Part shown: in pieces, positions 34,920-44,388 of the stretch
Numbering within the stretch: the first letter of the stretch is position 1
How the letters are laid out: every line of letters starts with the position of its first letter
Origin: Nocardioides lianchengensis
GTDB lineage: Bacteria > Actinomycetota > Actinomycetes > Propionibacteriales > Nocardioidaceae
Length of the DNA: 64,000 nt
NCBI RefSeq assembly: GCF_900101465.1
Contig: NZ_FMZM01000005.1
Span: forward strand, 1 to 64,000
Direction of reading: 5' to 3'
Notes under the pieces: model-generated
Told to the model about the DNA's origin: nothing
Databases searched by the model: none
What the model saw: only the letters and a program-made list of their open reading frames with translations
Translations under genes and position numbers: made by a program

Positions 34920-35483
34920 TCAGACGGGCAGTCGCTTGCGCCAGTCGAGCCCGGTGACGCAGATCCGGGTCCGGGCCGTGCCGTCCCAGTCGACGCGCAG
35001 TCCGTGACGGCGCAGGGTGTCGGCGATGAGGGTCGCGACGCGCACGTCGCTGAGCTCGGCCACCTCCTGACGCGCGTCCTGATCGCCGTCGCGGGCCCGG
35101 CCCACCAGATCGGGATCCAGCCCGTCGACCGGTCGGAAGGTGCCGAACGCGAGGAACAGGTCCGACCCGCCGGGCTCCAGGCCCTCGGAGTCCTGCTGGT
35201 GGAAGAAGGCGTAGCCCCAGGTGGCCTCGTCGGGCCGCTCGTCCGCGATCTCCGCGTGCCCGCAGGTCTGGCAGCAGGTAAAGTCCATCCGGGCCACGAT
35301 CCCGGCCTCGGCCAGGTCGGCGAAGGCTGCGGACAGCGGGGTGTAGTCGCCTTCGTCGGACCACGACTCCTGCCGGGTGAGGGCCGCGGACCACACCTCG
35401 TCGGCGACCCGACGGGCCTCGGCCGCGGTGAGACCGGGGTAGCCCTCGGGGTCGCCCTCCACGGCGTCGATCGCCGCCGTCAC
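34920..35483 (-). CDS. DUF6891-like protein of unknown function
   Basis: A 187-aa soluble protein resembling the actinobacterial DUF6891 family. Visible features: an N-terminal helix (TAAEARRVADEVWSAAL), DFTCCQTCGHAEI with three cysteines that could bind metal, WGYAFFHQQDSEG, FLAFGTF and the C-terminal ICVTGLDWRKRLP. No known enzyme motif. The GTG start overlaps the stop of the 47-aa gene upstream (4 nt), so the two form one leftward unit convergent with the GNAT fusion. Confidence 0.65.
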   Translation of the reverse strand: MTAAIDAVEGDPEGYPGLTAAEARRVADEVWSAALTRQESWSDEGDYTPLSAAFADLAEAGIVARMDFTCCQTCGHAEIADERPDEATWGYAFFHQQDSEGLEPGGSDLFLAFGTFRPVDGLDPDLVGRARDGDQDARQEVAELSDVRVATLIADTLRRHGLRVDWDGTARTRICVTGLDWRKRLPV

Positions 35484-35623
35484 GACGTCGTCGTGACCGA
35501 GGAGCCGGGTCCGGCCAGCCCCTGGAGCCAGTCGGTGAGCTCATGCCGGGCCGCGCCGGCCGCCGGCGGCGGGTCGGCAGGAGGAGTCCGGTCCCCGCGG
35601 CGGAAGCGATCGAAGAGCCCCAT
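35480..35623 (-). CDS. 47-aa protein upstream of the DUF6891-like gene
   Basis: A small protein starting MGLFDRFRRGDRTPPADPPP and ending GLAGPGSSVTTTS. MGLFDRFRRG is a basic amphipathic start seen on several small actinobacterial proteins. The ATG at 35623 has TAGGCT exactly 7 nt upstream (35631-35636, minus strand), and the stop overlaps the next gene by 4 nt; both support translation. Function is unknown, perhaps membrane recruitment. It is divergent from dnaE. Confidence 0.6.
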   Translation of the reverse strand: MGLFDRFRRGDRTPPADPPPAAGAARHELTDWLQGLAGPGSSVTTTS

Positions 35624-35782
35624 GTCCCGCAGCCTACGGCGCTCCTCGGACTGTCGGTGCCGGGTGCCACCATCGAGGTCAGCGGTCGCGTAGGCTGACG
35701 TCCTTCCCCCAGGATCGATTGCCGACGCCTCCGGCTGCTGATGCTGCCTGCCCACGCACCACCTGAGGAGCGCACTGCGACG

Positions 35783-38700
35783 ATGTCGGCCGGATCCAAG
35801 GACTCGTTCGTCCACCTCCACGTGCACACCGAGTACTCGATGCTCGACGGTGCGGCCCGGCTGGGCCCGATGGCCGAGCGTGCGGCCGAGCTGGGGATGC
35901 CTGCCATCGCCATGACCGACCACGGCAACGTGTTCGGCGCCTACGAGTTCTACTCCAAGGCCAAGAAGGCCGGGGTCAAGCCGATCATCGGCATCGAGGC
36001 CTACTTCGCGCCCAACATCTCGCGCTTCGAGAAGAAGGGCGTCAACTTCTACGACGGCGGCTCCGACGACGTCTCGGCGCGCGGCGCCTACACCCACATG
36101 ACGCTGCTCTCGGAGACGACCGAGGGCATGCACAATCTCTTCCGGCTCTCGACCGGGGCCTGGCGAGACGGCTTCTTCAAGCACCCGCGGATGGACCGCG
36201 AGCTGCTGTCCCAGCACGGCAAGGGCATCATCGGCACCACCGGCTGCCCTTCCGGTGAGGTCCAGGTCCACCTCCGCTACGGCCAGTACGACGCGGCGCG
36301 CAAGGCGGCCGGCGACTTCCAGGACATCCTCGGCAAGGAGAACTACTTCCTGGAGCTGATGGATCACGGCCTCGACATCGAGAACCGGGTCCGCGACGGG
36401 CTGCTCCGCCTCGCCAAGGACCTGCAGATCCCGCTGCTGGCCACCAACGACTCCCACTACGTCAACCGCGAGGACGCGAAGTCGCAGGAGCACCTGCTCT
36501 GCATCAACTCCGGCTCGACGATGGACATCCCGGCCGGCGACGGCCCGGGTCAGCGCTTCGCCTTCTCCGGCGACGGCTACTACATCAAGAGCGCCGAGGA
36601 GATGCGGGCGCTGTGGGTCGACAAGTACGACCTGCGCGAGGCCTGCGACAACACGCTCCTGATCGCCGAGCGGTGCAACGTCGAGTTCACCGAGGGCAAC
36701 GGCACCTACATGCCGCGCTTCCCCTGCCCGCCGGGGGAGAACGAGGACTCCTGGCTGGTCAAGGAGGTCGAGAAGGGCCTGCGCTTCCGCTACCCGACGG
36801 GGATCCCCGACAAGGTGCGCAAGCAGGCCGACTTCGAGATCGGCGTCATCACCCAGATGGGCTTCCCGGGCTACTTCCTGGTCGTCGCCGACTTCATCAA
36901 CTGGGCCAAGGACAACGGCATCCGCGTCGGCCCGGGCCGTGGTTCCGGCGCGGGCTCGATGGTCGCCTACGCCATGCGGATCACCGACCTCGACCCGCTC
37001 GAGCACGGCCTGATCTTCGAGCGGTTCCTCAACCCCGATCGCGTCTCGATGCCCGACTTCGACATCGACTTCGACGAGCGTCGGCGCGGCGAGGTCATCA
37101 AGTACGTCACCGAGAAGTACGGCGACGACCGGGTCTCCTACATCGTCACCTACGGCACCATCAAGGCCAAGCAGGCCGTCAAGGACTCCAGCCGGATCCT
37201 CGGCTACCCGTTCGCGATGGGCGACCGGATCACCAAGGCGATGCCCGCCGCGGTGATGGGCAAGGACGTCCCGCTCAACGACATCTTCGACGCCGGCCAC
37301 AAGCGCTACGGCGAGGGCGGCGAGTTCCGCCAGCTCTACGACAGCGACGCCGACGTCCGCAAGGTCGTCGACACCGCGATCGGCATCGAGGGCCTGAAGC
37401 GTCAGTGGGGTGTGCACGCCGCCGGCGTGATCATGTCCAGCGAGCCGCTGGTCGACGTGATCCCGCTGCTGAAGCGGCCCGCCGACGGCGCGATGATCAC
37501 CCAGTTCGACTACCCCACCTGTGAGGGCCTCGGCCTGATCAAGATGGACTTCCTCGGGCTGCGCAACCTCACCGTGCTCGACGACGCGGTCAAGAACATC
37601 AAGATGAACCGCGACATCGACGTCGTGCTGGAGGACCTGCCGCTCACCGACGAGGCGACCTACGGCCTGCTCCAGCGCGGCGACACCCTGGGCGTGTTCC
37701 AGCTCGACGGCGGCCCGATGCGGGCGCTGCTGCGCAGCATGCGTCCCGACGAGTTCGAGGACATCTCGGCCGTCGGCGCGCTCTACCGACCCGGTCCGAT
37801 GGGCGCCGACTCCCACAACAAGTACGCCCGCCGCAAGACCGGCCGCGAGCCGGTCGAGGCGATCCACCCCGAGCTGGCCGAGCCGCTCGAGGACATCCTG
37901 GGTGAGACCTACGGTCTGATCGTCTACCAGGAGCAGGTCATGGCCATCGCCCAGAAGCTCGCGGGCTACAGCCTGGGTCAGGCCGACATCCTGCGGCGCG
38001 CGATGGGCAAGAAGAAGAAGGAGGAGCTGGACAAGCAGTTCGCCGGCTTCTCCGCCGGCATGCAGGAGCGCGGCTACTCGGCGGCGGCAGTCAAGACGCT
38101 GTGGGACATCCTGCTGCCGTTCTCCGACTACGCCTTCAACAAGGCGCACTCCGCGGCGTACGGTCTGGTCTCCTACTGGACCGCCTATCTGAAGGCCAAC
38201 TACCCGGCCGAGTACATGGCCGCCCTGCTGACCTCGGTCAAGGACGACAAGGACAAGTCGGCCATCTACCTCAACGAGTGCCGCCGGATGAAGATCCAGG
38301 TGCTCCCGCCCGACGTCAACGAGTCGTCCTCGAACTTCACCCCGGTCGGCACCGACATCCGCTTCGGCCTGACCGCCGTGCGCAACGTCGGCGCGAACGT
38401 CGTCGACGGCATCGTGGCCGGTCGCGAGGAGAAGGGGCGCTACGCCGACTTCAACGACTTTATGGAGAAGGTCCCGGCGCTGGTCTGCAACAAGCGGGTC
38501 ATCGAGTCGCTGATCAAGGCCGGGGCGTTCGACGAGATGAAGCACGTGCGGCGCGCGCTGGTGGCGATCCACGAGACCGCGGTCGACCAGTACGTCGACA
38601 TCAAGCGCAACGAGGCCATCGGCCAGGACTCGCTGTTCGGCGGCCTCGACGAGTCCGCCGGCGGCGGCTTCGGTATCTCGGTGACCATCCCCGACATCGA

Positions 38701-39337
38701 CGAGTGGGACAAGATGACCCTGCTCGGCCACGAGCGGGACATGCTCGGTCTCTACGTCTCCGACCACCCGCTCCTCGGCCTCGAGCACGTCCTCGCCAAC
38801 ACCTCCGACTGCTCCATCGGCCAGTTGATGCTCGACGAGGACCGCCAGGACGGCTCACCGATCACCATCAGCGGCCTGGTCACCTCGGTGCAGCGCAAGA
38901 TCACCAAGCGCGGCGACGCCTGGGCGATGATCACCCTGGAGGACCTCGACGGCGCGATCGACGTGCTGCTGTTCCCCAGCTCCTACCAGCTGGCCAGCAC
39001 CTACCTGGTCGAGGACGCGATCCTCACGGTCAAGGGCCGGCTGTCCAAGAGCAAGGACCAGCCGGAGATCCACGGCCAGGAGGTCAGCGCCCCCGACATC
39101 ACCGACGGGCCGAGCGGTCCGGTGGTCATCAGCCTGCCCCAGACCCGGTGCACGCCTCCGGTGGTGGCCCAGCTCAAGGACGTCCTCGGGACGCACCGCG
39201 GGACCACCGAGGTGCGGCTGCGTTTGCTCAACCGAGATAAGACTCTGGTCATGTCCCTAGAGAACCGCGTCACCCCGAGCTCGGCGCTCTTCGCCGATCT
39301 CAAGCAGCTGCTGGGGCCCGGTTGTCTGACCAGCTGA
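35783..39337 (+). CDS. dnaE: DNA polymerase III alpha subunit
   Basis: The 1184-aa replicative polymerase (DnaE1 type). The PHP domain opens with FVHLHVHTEYSMLDGAARL and MTDHGNVFGAYEFY; the polymerase core includes RVGPGRGSGAGSMVAYAM and the catalytic PDFDIDFDERRRGEVI (about residues 422-437), then YQEQVMAIAQKLAGYSLGQADILRRAMGKKK. An OB-fold follows (ITISGLVTSVQRKITKRGDAWAMITLEDL). ATG at 35783 is the family start; GAGGAG is 12 nt upstream, slightly far. A TAGGCT at 35690 may be its -10. Confidence 0.97.
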   Translation: MSAGSKDSFVHLHVHTEYSMLDGAARLGPMAERAAELGMPAIAMTDHGNVFGAYEFYSKAKKAGVKPIIGIEAYFAPNISRFEKKGVNFYDGGSDDVSARGAYTHMTLLSETTEGMHNLFRLSTGAWRDGFFKHPRMDRELLSQHGKGIIGTTGCPSGEVQVHLRYGQYDAARKAAGDFQDILGKENYFLELMDHGLDIENRVRDGLLRLAKDLQIPLLATNDSHYVNREDAKSQEHLLCINSGSTMDIPAGDGPGQRFAFSGDGYYIKSAEEMRALWVDKYDLREACDNTLLIAERCNVEFTEGNGTYMPRFPCPPGENEDSWLVKEVEKGLRFRYPTGIPDKVRKQADFEIGVITQMGFPGYFLVVADFINWAKDNGIRVGPGRGSGAGSMVAYAMRITDLDPLEHGLIFERFLNPDRVSMPDFDIDFDERRRGEVIKYVTEKYGDDRVSYIVTYGTIKAKQAVKDSSRILGYPFAMGDRITKAMPAAVMGKDVPLNDIFDAGHKRYGEGGEFRQLYDSDADVRKVVDTAIGIEGLKRQWGVHAAGVIMSSEPLVDVIPLLKRPADGAMITQFDYPTCEGLGLIKMDFLGLRNLTVLDDAVKNIKMNRDIDVVLEDLPLTDEATYGLLQRGDTLGVFQLDGGPMRALLRSMRPDEFEDISAVGALYRPGPMGADSHNKYARRKTGREPVEAIHPELAEPLEDILGETYGLIVYQEQVMAIAQKLAGYSLGQADILRRAMGKKKKEELDKQFAGFSAGMQERGYSAAAVKTLWDILLPFSDYAFNKAHSAAYGLVSYWTAYLKANYPAEYMAALLTSVKDDKDKSAIYLNECRRMKIQVLPPDVNESSSNFTPVGTDIRFGLTAVRNVGANVVDGIVAGREEKGRYADFNDFMEKVPALVCNKRVIESLIKAGAFDEMKHVRRALVAIHETAVDQYVDIKRNEAIGQDSLFGGLDESAGGGFGISVTIPDIDEWDKMTLLGHERDMLGLYVSDHPLLGLEHVLANTSDCSIGQLMLDEDRQDGSPITISGLVTSVQRKITKRGDAWAMITLEDLDGAIDVLLFPSSYQLASTYLVEDAILTVKGRLSKSKDQPEIHGQEVSAPDITDGPSGPVVISLPQTRCTPPVVAQLKDVLGTHRGTTEVRLRLLNRDKTLVMSLENRVTPSSALFADLKQLLGPGCLTS

Positions 39338-39894
39338 GCGCGACCCACCAGGTCCGACCGACGCGCTCGGGTCGCTGGGTGCCGGCGGGACAGGCGGTGG
39401 CCGTGGTGGCCCTGTTCGCGGCGTTGGGCCTGGGCGCGGGATGGCTCTGGTTCCGGATCTGGGACGCACCACCGGGGGTGGTCTCGGACCACACCTGGTA
39501 CCCCGATCCCTACATGCCGGGCCAGGCGGCCGAGTTCGACGCGGTCGCGATCTACGTGCTGGTCGCGCTGGCCGCGGGCGTCCTCGGTGGCGTCGTGTGC
39601 GCGTTCCTCCTGGCCCGGGCTGAGGTGGTGACCGTGGCCGCGGTCGCGGTGGGCTCCGCGTTGGCGGCCTGGCTGATGGCGCTCGTCGGCTCGGCGCTGG
39701 GGCCGGCCGACCCGGACGTCCTGGCCAAGACCGCCGAGGACGGCACCAAGCTCTCGGGCGACCTGGTCCTCACCGGCGTCAGTCCCTACGTCGCGCTGCC
39801 TCTCGGTGCCCTGGGCGCCGTCCTCGTGGTCTTCCTCGCGACTCCCGGTCACCGACCCGCCGAACCACGATTGGCCCCGCCCCCACCGGGATAG
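39322..39894 (+). CDS. Membrane protein, possibly DUF2567-like
   Basis: A 190-aa protein with four predicted transmembrane helices (about residues 24-46, 75-98, 102-120 and 155-172) and an extracytoplasmic loop after the first (VSDHTWYPDPYMPGQAAEFD). The C terminus is Pro-rich. The layout resembles DUF2567 proteins of actinobacteria, but I am not certain. The best start is a TTG at 39322 inside the dnaE end (16-nt overlap); a later GTG is possible. It is followed closely by the DUF3352 gene. Confidence 0.65.
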   Translation: MSDQLSATHQVRPTRSGRWVPAGQAVAVVALFAALGLGAGWLWFRIWDAPPGVVSDHTWYPDPYMPGQAAEFDAVAIYVLVALAAGVLGGVVCAFLLARAEVVTVAAVAVGSALAAWLMALVGSALGPADPDVLAKTAEDGTKLSGDLVLTGVSPYVALPLGALGAVLVVFLATPGHRPAEPRLAPPPPG

Positions 39895-39897
39895 GCT
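39892..39897 (+). promoter_or_regulatory. Leaderless-type -10 box of the DUF3352 gene
   Basis: TAGGCT lies 6 nt before the GTG at 39904 and overlaps the stop of the preceding membrane gene. Confidence 0.4.
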
Positions 39898-39903
39898 CCG
39901 GCC

Positions 39904-41847
39904 GTGTCCAGCCTTCCTCCCGGCCCGCCGCCCTCCAGCCCCCCGCCGCCCCCGCCGCCCGCCGGCCCGCCGCCCGGCGGTCCTCCGGCCGGCGGCCCGC
40001 CGCCCAGCGGCCCGCCCAGTGGTCCGCCCACGGGCCCACCGCCCGGCGCCGAGACCCTCGAGTACGGCGGTGGCGGGCCGATCCCGCCCGAGCGTCGGCC
40101 GCGCTCCTCCGGCGGCGGTCGCAAGAAGTTCTTCCTGCTCGCCGGGGCCGTGGTGGGCCTGGGAGCGGTCGGTGGTGCCGCCTTCGGTGCCTGGTGGTAC
40201 CTCTCGACCGGATCCCAGCCGGCCGAGGCCCTGCCCGCCGACACCATCGGCTACGTCAGCGTCGACCTGGACCCGAGCGGGGAGCAGAAGCTCGACGCGC
40301 TGCGCACCCTGAAGAAGTTCCCGGCGATCGACGACGAGCTGGACCTCAGCGGCGACCTGGGAGACATCGACGTCAAGAAGGTGCTGGTCGACCTGGTCCT
40401 GGCCGACGCCCCCTGCGACCTGAAGTACGGCGACCTGGAGCCCTGGCTCGGGGACCGCGGTGCGGTCGCGGCGGTGGAGGCGGGCGAGGAGCAGCCATCG
40501 CCGGTCTTCGTCCTCCAGGTGACCGACGCCGACGCTGCGCAGGACGGGCTGGACGAGCTCTTCGCCTGCGGCGGCGGGGAGTCGGAGAAGCCGGGGATCG
40601 AGGTGGTCGACGACTCCTGGGTCGTGGTCGCCGAGACCCCGAAGATCGCCGAGACGGTCGTCGACGCGACCGCGGACGGCTCGCTCGCCGACGACGAGAC
40701 CTACCAGAAGTGGACCGAGGCCGCGGGCGACCCGGGCATCGTGACGATGTACGCCGCCCCGGCGGCCGGTGCCTTCATCGCCGAGAACCTCGAGGGCCTG
40801 CTCGGCCTCGCCGCCCTGCCGGGCAGCGCGGCGTTCGCCGACGTACCCGGGATGGACGAGACGCCCGGACCGGCCGAGACCCCGGAGGTCCCCGACCCCT
40901 CGGAGATCCCCGACTTCTCCACGATGACCCCGGAGGAGATCGACGAGTACTTCGCAGGTCTCGAGGACCCGACGTCCGACCCGTCGACGGGCTCCGAGGA
41001 CCTCGAGGGCATGACCGAGGAGCTGCCCAGCCAGGTCCCCGACGAGGTCACCGACGAGCTGACCACGGTGCTGAAGGACTTCCAGGGCGCCGCCGCGACG
41101 ATCCGCTTCGACGGAGGTGCCCTGGCGCTGGAGGTGGCCGCGGACCCCGGTCCCGACGCCGAGAAGCTCTACGGGGACGGCGGTGGCGAGGCGGTCGGCT
41201 CCCTGCCGGCCGACACCCTGGCCGCCGTCGGGTTCGGGCTGCAGCAGGGCTGGTTCACCGAGATCCTCACCACCGTGGCGCCCTCGCTCGGCGAGGACGT
41301 CGAGGAGCTGCTCCAGCAGGCTGAGGAGGCGACCGGGCTCACCCTGCCCGAGGACGCCGAGACCCTGCTGGGCGACTCCACCGCCCTGGCGGTGGGCCGC
41401 GACGTCGACCTCGAGGCGCTCTTCGAGTCCGGTGACCCCTCCGACCTCCCGGTCGCGGTCAAGGTGCTCGGCGACCCCGACGAGATCGAGAAGGTGCTCG
41501 ACAAGGTGCGCCCCCAGCTGGGCGAGGCCGCGCAGGTCATCGAGTCCTCGAGCGGCGACGGCGTGATCGTCGTCGGCCCGAGCTCGTCGTACCGGGAGAA
41601 GGTGGCCGGGGATGGCGACCTGGGCGATTCGGAGCGCTTCGAGTCGGTCATCGGCGAGGACGACGCGGCGGCGGTCCTCTACCTCGACCTCGGCGCGCTC
41701 ACCGACCTGCTGAACGAGCAGCTCGGCGACGAGATGGGGGCCGACGAGGAGGTCCTCGCCAACCTGGACCCGCTGGCCGCCCTCGGGATCAGCTCGTGGG
41801 AGGACGACGGGGTCTCCCACGTCGAGCTGCGGCTCAGCACGGACTGA
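39904..41847 (+). CDS. Membrane-anchored DUF3352 protein with Pro-rich cytoplasmic domain
   Basis: A 647-aa protein. Residues 1-50 are almost entirely Pro, Gly, Ser and Ala; a basic patch (RRPRSSGGGRKK) precedes a single transmembrane helix (about 77-99). The extracytoplasmic part carries DUF3352 features (LPADTIGYVSVDLDPSGEQKLDALRTLKKFPAID, then LPADTLAAVGFGLQQGW). A Pro/Glu/Asp-rich acidic insertion lies at about residues 320-385. Two LPADT beginnings suggest two repeats of the fold. Function is unknown. GTG start at 39904 with a TAGGCT box 6 nt upstream. Confidence 0.8.
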   Translation: MSSLPPGPPPSSPPPPPPPAGPPPGGPPAGGPPPSGPPSGPPTGPPPGAETLEYGGGGPIPPERRPRSSGGGRKKFFLLAGAVVGLGAVGGAAFGAWWYLSTGSQPAEALPADTIGYVSVDLDPSGEQKLDALRTLKKFPAIDDELDLSGDLGDIDVKKVLVDLVLADAPCDLKYGDLEPWLGDRGAVAAVEAGEEQPSPVFVLQVTDADAAQDGLDELFACGGGESEKPGIEVVDDSWVVVAETPKIAETVVDATADGSLADDETYQKWTEAAGDPGIVTMYAAPAAGAFIAENLEGLLGLAALPGSAAFADVPGMDETPGPAETPEVPDPSEIPDFSTMTPEEIDEYFAGLEDPTSDPSTGSEDLEGMTEELPSQVPDEVTDELTTVLKDFQGAAATIRFDGGALALEVAADPGPDAEKLYGDGGGEAVGSLPADTLAAVGFGLQQGWFTEILTTVAPSLGEDVEELLQQAEEATGLTLPEDAETLLGDSTALAVGRDVDLEALFESGDPSDLPVAVKVLGDPDEIEKVLDKVRPQLGEAAQVIESSSGDGVIVVGPSSSYREKVAGDGDLGDSERFESVIGEDDAAAVLYLDLGALTDLLNEQLGDEMGADEEVLANLDPLAALGISSWEDDGVSHVELRLSTD

Positions 41848-41854
41848 GCAGAGA

Positions 41855-42349
41855 TCAGCTCCGGCCGACCTCGGCCGTGGTCGCCCCGGTGACCGCGACC
41901 AGGTCGGCCGGGGCGATCTCCAGGTCGAGGCCGCGCCGGCCCGCCGAGACGTAGATCGTCGGATGGCCCAGAGCGGTCGCGTCGACCACGGTCGGGTGCG
42001 GTCGCTTCTGGCCGACGGGGGAGATCCCACCGACGACGTACCCGGTCGCGCGCTCGGCGGCGGCCTTGTCGGCCATCGCCGCCCGGCTGGCGCCCAGGGC
42101 CTTGGCCAGCGCCTTCAGGTCGAGCTGACCGGAGACCGGGACGACGGCGACCGCGAGCCGGCCGTCGACGCTGGCCATCAGGGTCTTGAAGACCCGGGCC
42201 GGGTCGAGTCCCAGCACCTCGGCCGCCTCCAGGCCGTAGGACTCCGCCCGCGGGTCGTGCTCATAGGGGTGGAGCGTGTACTCGATCCCGGCCGCGGTCA
42301 GGGCGACGGTCGCGGGCGTGCCGCCGGCCGGCTTCTGCTTCCTGGACAC
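41855..42349 (-). CDS. ybaK: Cys-tRNA(Pro)/Cys-tRNA(Cys) deacylase YbaK
   Basis: A 164-aa YbaK of the EbsC type: [23 protein letters not shown] at the start, [67 protein letters not shown], and [18 protein letters not shown]. The conserved Lys in VFKTL and the GGISPVGQK loop are intact. It matches classical YbaK more closely than the protein at 4821. Start GTG at 42349 overlaps the stop of the LON-domain gene upstream. Confidence 0.92.
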   Translation of the reverse strand: MSRKQKPAGGTPATVALTAAGIEYTLHPYEHDPRAESYGLEAAEVLGLDPARVFKTLMASVDGRLAVAVVPVSGQLDLKALAKALGASRAAMADKAAAERATGYVVGGISPVGQKRPHPTVVDATALGHPTIYVSAGRRGLDLEIAPADLVAVTGATTAEVGRS

Positions 42350-43014
42350 TAGTTCGGACTCCAGCGGGTCCGGGCGACCTCGGTCGCGGGGAGGGACGGG
42401 ATGACGTTCATCGCCCGCAGCTCCGACCGGAGCAGGTCGGTGACCAGGATCAGCCGTTCGCCGGCGTCCTCGGCCTCCAGCAGCGACTGCCGCTCGGGCA
42501 TCGGCAGCGGAGCGACCGCCGCCAGCGTCCAGGAGAGGTACGACGGGTCGCGGGGGAGCGAGCCCGAGTAGGGGTCGGCCCGGATGCCGGCCAGCGCGGC
42601 CCGGTACGCGGAGAACGTGGCCCGCGCGGCCTCGAGCACCGGCTCGCCCACCGGGCTGGGCACCTCGGGTCGGTCGACGACGTGGCCGACCGGGAAGGGA
42701 CCGCTGGTGTCGAGCCGCTCCAGCTCGATCCGGTCCAGGCCGACCGCGACCACGTCGAACGAGCCGTCGGCCTGCGCCTCGACCTCGGTGAGCAGCACCT
42801 TGCAGCCGACGCGGTAGAGCGACTGCGCCCCGTGGTCCCCGACCTCGTAGCCCTCGCGGATGCCCACGGAGCCGAAGACCCGCTCGGTGGGGTCGTCGAC
42901 CCGCAGCAGGTGGTGCACCAACGCGCGGTAGCGGTCCTCGAAGACGTGCAGCGGCACGCTGACACCGGGGAACAGCACCGCGTTCAGCGGGAACATCGGC
43001 AGCGTCTCCGTCAC
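42349..43014 (-). CDS. LON substrate-binding domain protein
   Basis: A 221-aa stand-alone LON N-terminal (substrate-binding) domain protein. [29 protein letters not shown] is the family start; [27 protein letters not shown] and [13 protein letters not shown] follow, and the last third is helical. It lacks the ATPase and protease parts of Lon; function unknown. The GTG at 43014 is preferred because TACGTT lies 6 nt before it on the minus strand (43021-43026). It is the first gene of a unit with ybaK and is divergent from hisD. Confidence 0.85.
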   Translation of the reverse strand: MTETLPMFPLNAVLFPGVSVPLHVFEDRYRALVHHLLRVDDPTERVFGSVGIREGYEVGDHGAQSLYRVGCKVLLTEVEAQADGSFDVVAVGLDRIELERLDTSGPFPVGHVVDRPEVPSPVGEPVLEAARATFSAYRAALAGIRADPYSGSLPRDPSYLSWTLAAVAPLPMPERQSLLEAEDAGERLILVTDLLRSELRAMNVIPSLPATEVARTRWSPN

Positions 43015-43070
43015 CCCTGCAACGTAGTCCAGCCCTCGTCGTCGTTTCGGGAGGGTGGGCGCGGCGCTCG

Positions 43071-43076
43071 TAGAAT
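43071..43076 (+). promoter_or_regulatory. Leaderless-type -10 box of the his operon
   Basis: TAGAAT lies 7 nt before the hisD ATG at 43084. No his leader peptide or T-box-like structure fits in the 69-bp gap to the divergent gene. Confidence 0.55.
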
Positions 43077-43083
43077 CGACCCC

Positions 43084-44388
43084 ATGATGCGCCGTATCGA
43101 CCTCAGGGCCGCCGCCACCGGTGGCGCGCCCGTCGACTACCGCGCGGCTGTGCCGCGTGCGGAGCTCGACGTCGAGGCCGCGACGCATGCGGTCGGCCCG
43201 ATCATCGAGGCGGTCCGCACCCGCGGGCTCGACGCGATCCGCGAGTACGGCGAGCAGTTCGACGGTGTCGCGCTCGACGACGTCCGGGTCGCGCCGGAGG
43301 CGCTGCGCCGCGCTCTCGACGAGCTCGACCCCGCCATCCGGGCCGGCCTGGAGGAGTCGGTGCGCCGGCTGCGGATCACCAGCGCCGCCGAGCTGGAGCA
43401 CGACGTCACCACCGACCTCGGTCCCGGCGCGCGGGTGACCCACCGCAAGGTGCCGATCGGCCGCGTGGGTCTCTACGTGCCGGGCGGGCTGGCCCCGTTG
43501 GTCTCCAGCGTGCTGATGAACGCCGTTCCCGCCCAGGTCGCCGGGGTCGGCTCGATCGCGCTCGCCAGCCCGCCGCAGAAGGACTTCGGCGGCTCCGTCC
43601 ACCCCACGATCATGGCCGCGTGCGCGCTGCTCGGCGTCGACGAGGTGTACGCCGTCGGCGGTGCCCAGGCGATCGCCATGTTCGCCCACGGCGCCGGCTC
43701 GTGCGCCCCGGTCGACCTGGTGACCGGCCCCGGCAACGTCTACGTCGCCGCCGCCAAGCGGCTGGTCCGCGGCGTCGTCGGTATCGACTCGGAGGCCGGC
43801 CCGACCGAGATCGCGATCCTGGCCGACGAGACCGCGGAGGCCTCGTTCGTCGCGGCCGACCTGGTCAGCCAGGCCGAGCACGACCCGATGGCCGCCAGCG
43901 TGCTGGTCACGCCCAGCGAGCAGCTGGCCGACGAGGTGCTGGTCGAGCTCGACAAGCAGGTCTTCGCGACCCGCCACACCGAGCGGATCCGCACCGCGCT
44001 GACCGGTCCGCAGTCCGCGGTCGTCCTGGTCGACGACCTGGAGCAGGGCCTGGCCGTGGTCGACGCCTACGCCGCCGAGCACCTCGAGATCCAGACCGCC
44101 GACGCTGCCGCCTGGGCGGCCCGGGTCCGCAACGCCGGCGCGATCTTCGTCGGCCCGCACGCCCCGGTGAGCCTCGGCGACTACTGCGCCGGCTCCAATC
44201 ACGTGCTCCCCACTGCCGGCTGCGCCTGCCACAGCAGCGGGCTGTCGGTGCGGGCCTTCACCCGGTCGATGCACGTCGTCGACTACTCGTCGCAGGCCCT
44301 GGCGGAGGTTGCCGACCACGTCGTGACCCTCGCCGAGGCCGAGGACCTGCCCGGCCACGGCCAGGCCGTGAGGGTGAGATTCGAGTGA
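43084..44388 (+). CDS. hisD: Histidinol dehydrogenase
   Basis: A 434-aa zinc enzyme for the last two steps of histidine synthesis. [86 protein letters not shown] and AEHLEIQ are conserved; the C-terminal [21 protein letters not shown] closes the site. ATG at 43084 fits the TAGAAT box 7 nt upstream. First gene of hisD-C-B-H-x-priA-F; overlaps hisC by 4 nt. Confidence 0.96.
   Translation: MMRRIDLRAAATGGAPVDYRAAVPRAELDVEAATHAVGPIIEAVRTRGLDAIREYGEQFDGVALDDVRVAPEALRRALDELDPAIRAGLEESVRRLRITSAAELEHDVTTDLGPGARVTHRKVPIGRVGLYVPGGLAPLVSSVLMNAVPAQVAGVGSIALASPPQKDFGGSVHPTIMAACALLGVDEVYAVGGAQAIAMFAHGAGSCAPVDLVTGPGNVYVAAAKRLVRGVVGIDSEAGPTEIAILADETAEASFVAADLVSQAEHDPMAASVLVTPSEQLADEVLVELDKQVFATRHTERIRTALTGPQSAVVLVDDLEQGLAVVDAYAAEHLEIQTADAAAWAARVRNAGAIFVGPHAPVSLGDYCAGSNHVLPTAGCACHSSGLSVRAFTRSMHVVDYSSQALAEVADHVVTLAEAEDLPGHGQAVRVRFE

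Noticed and set aside
35623..38788. Minus-strand frame of about 1,050 codons opposite dnaE
   Set aside because: Its Val/Asp/His/Gly-rich composition is the mirror of dnaE codons. Only the last 47 codons, past the dnaE start, look like a gene.
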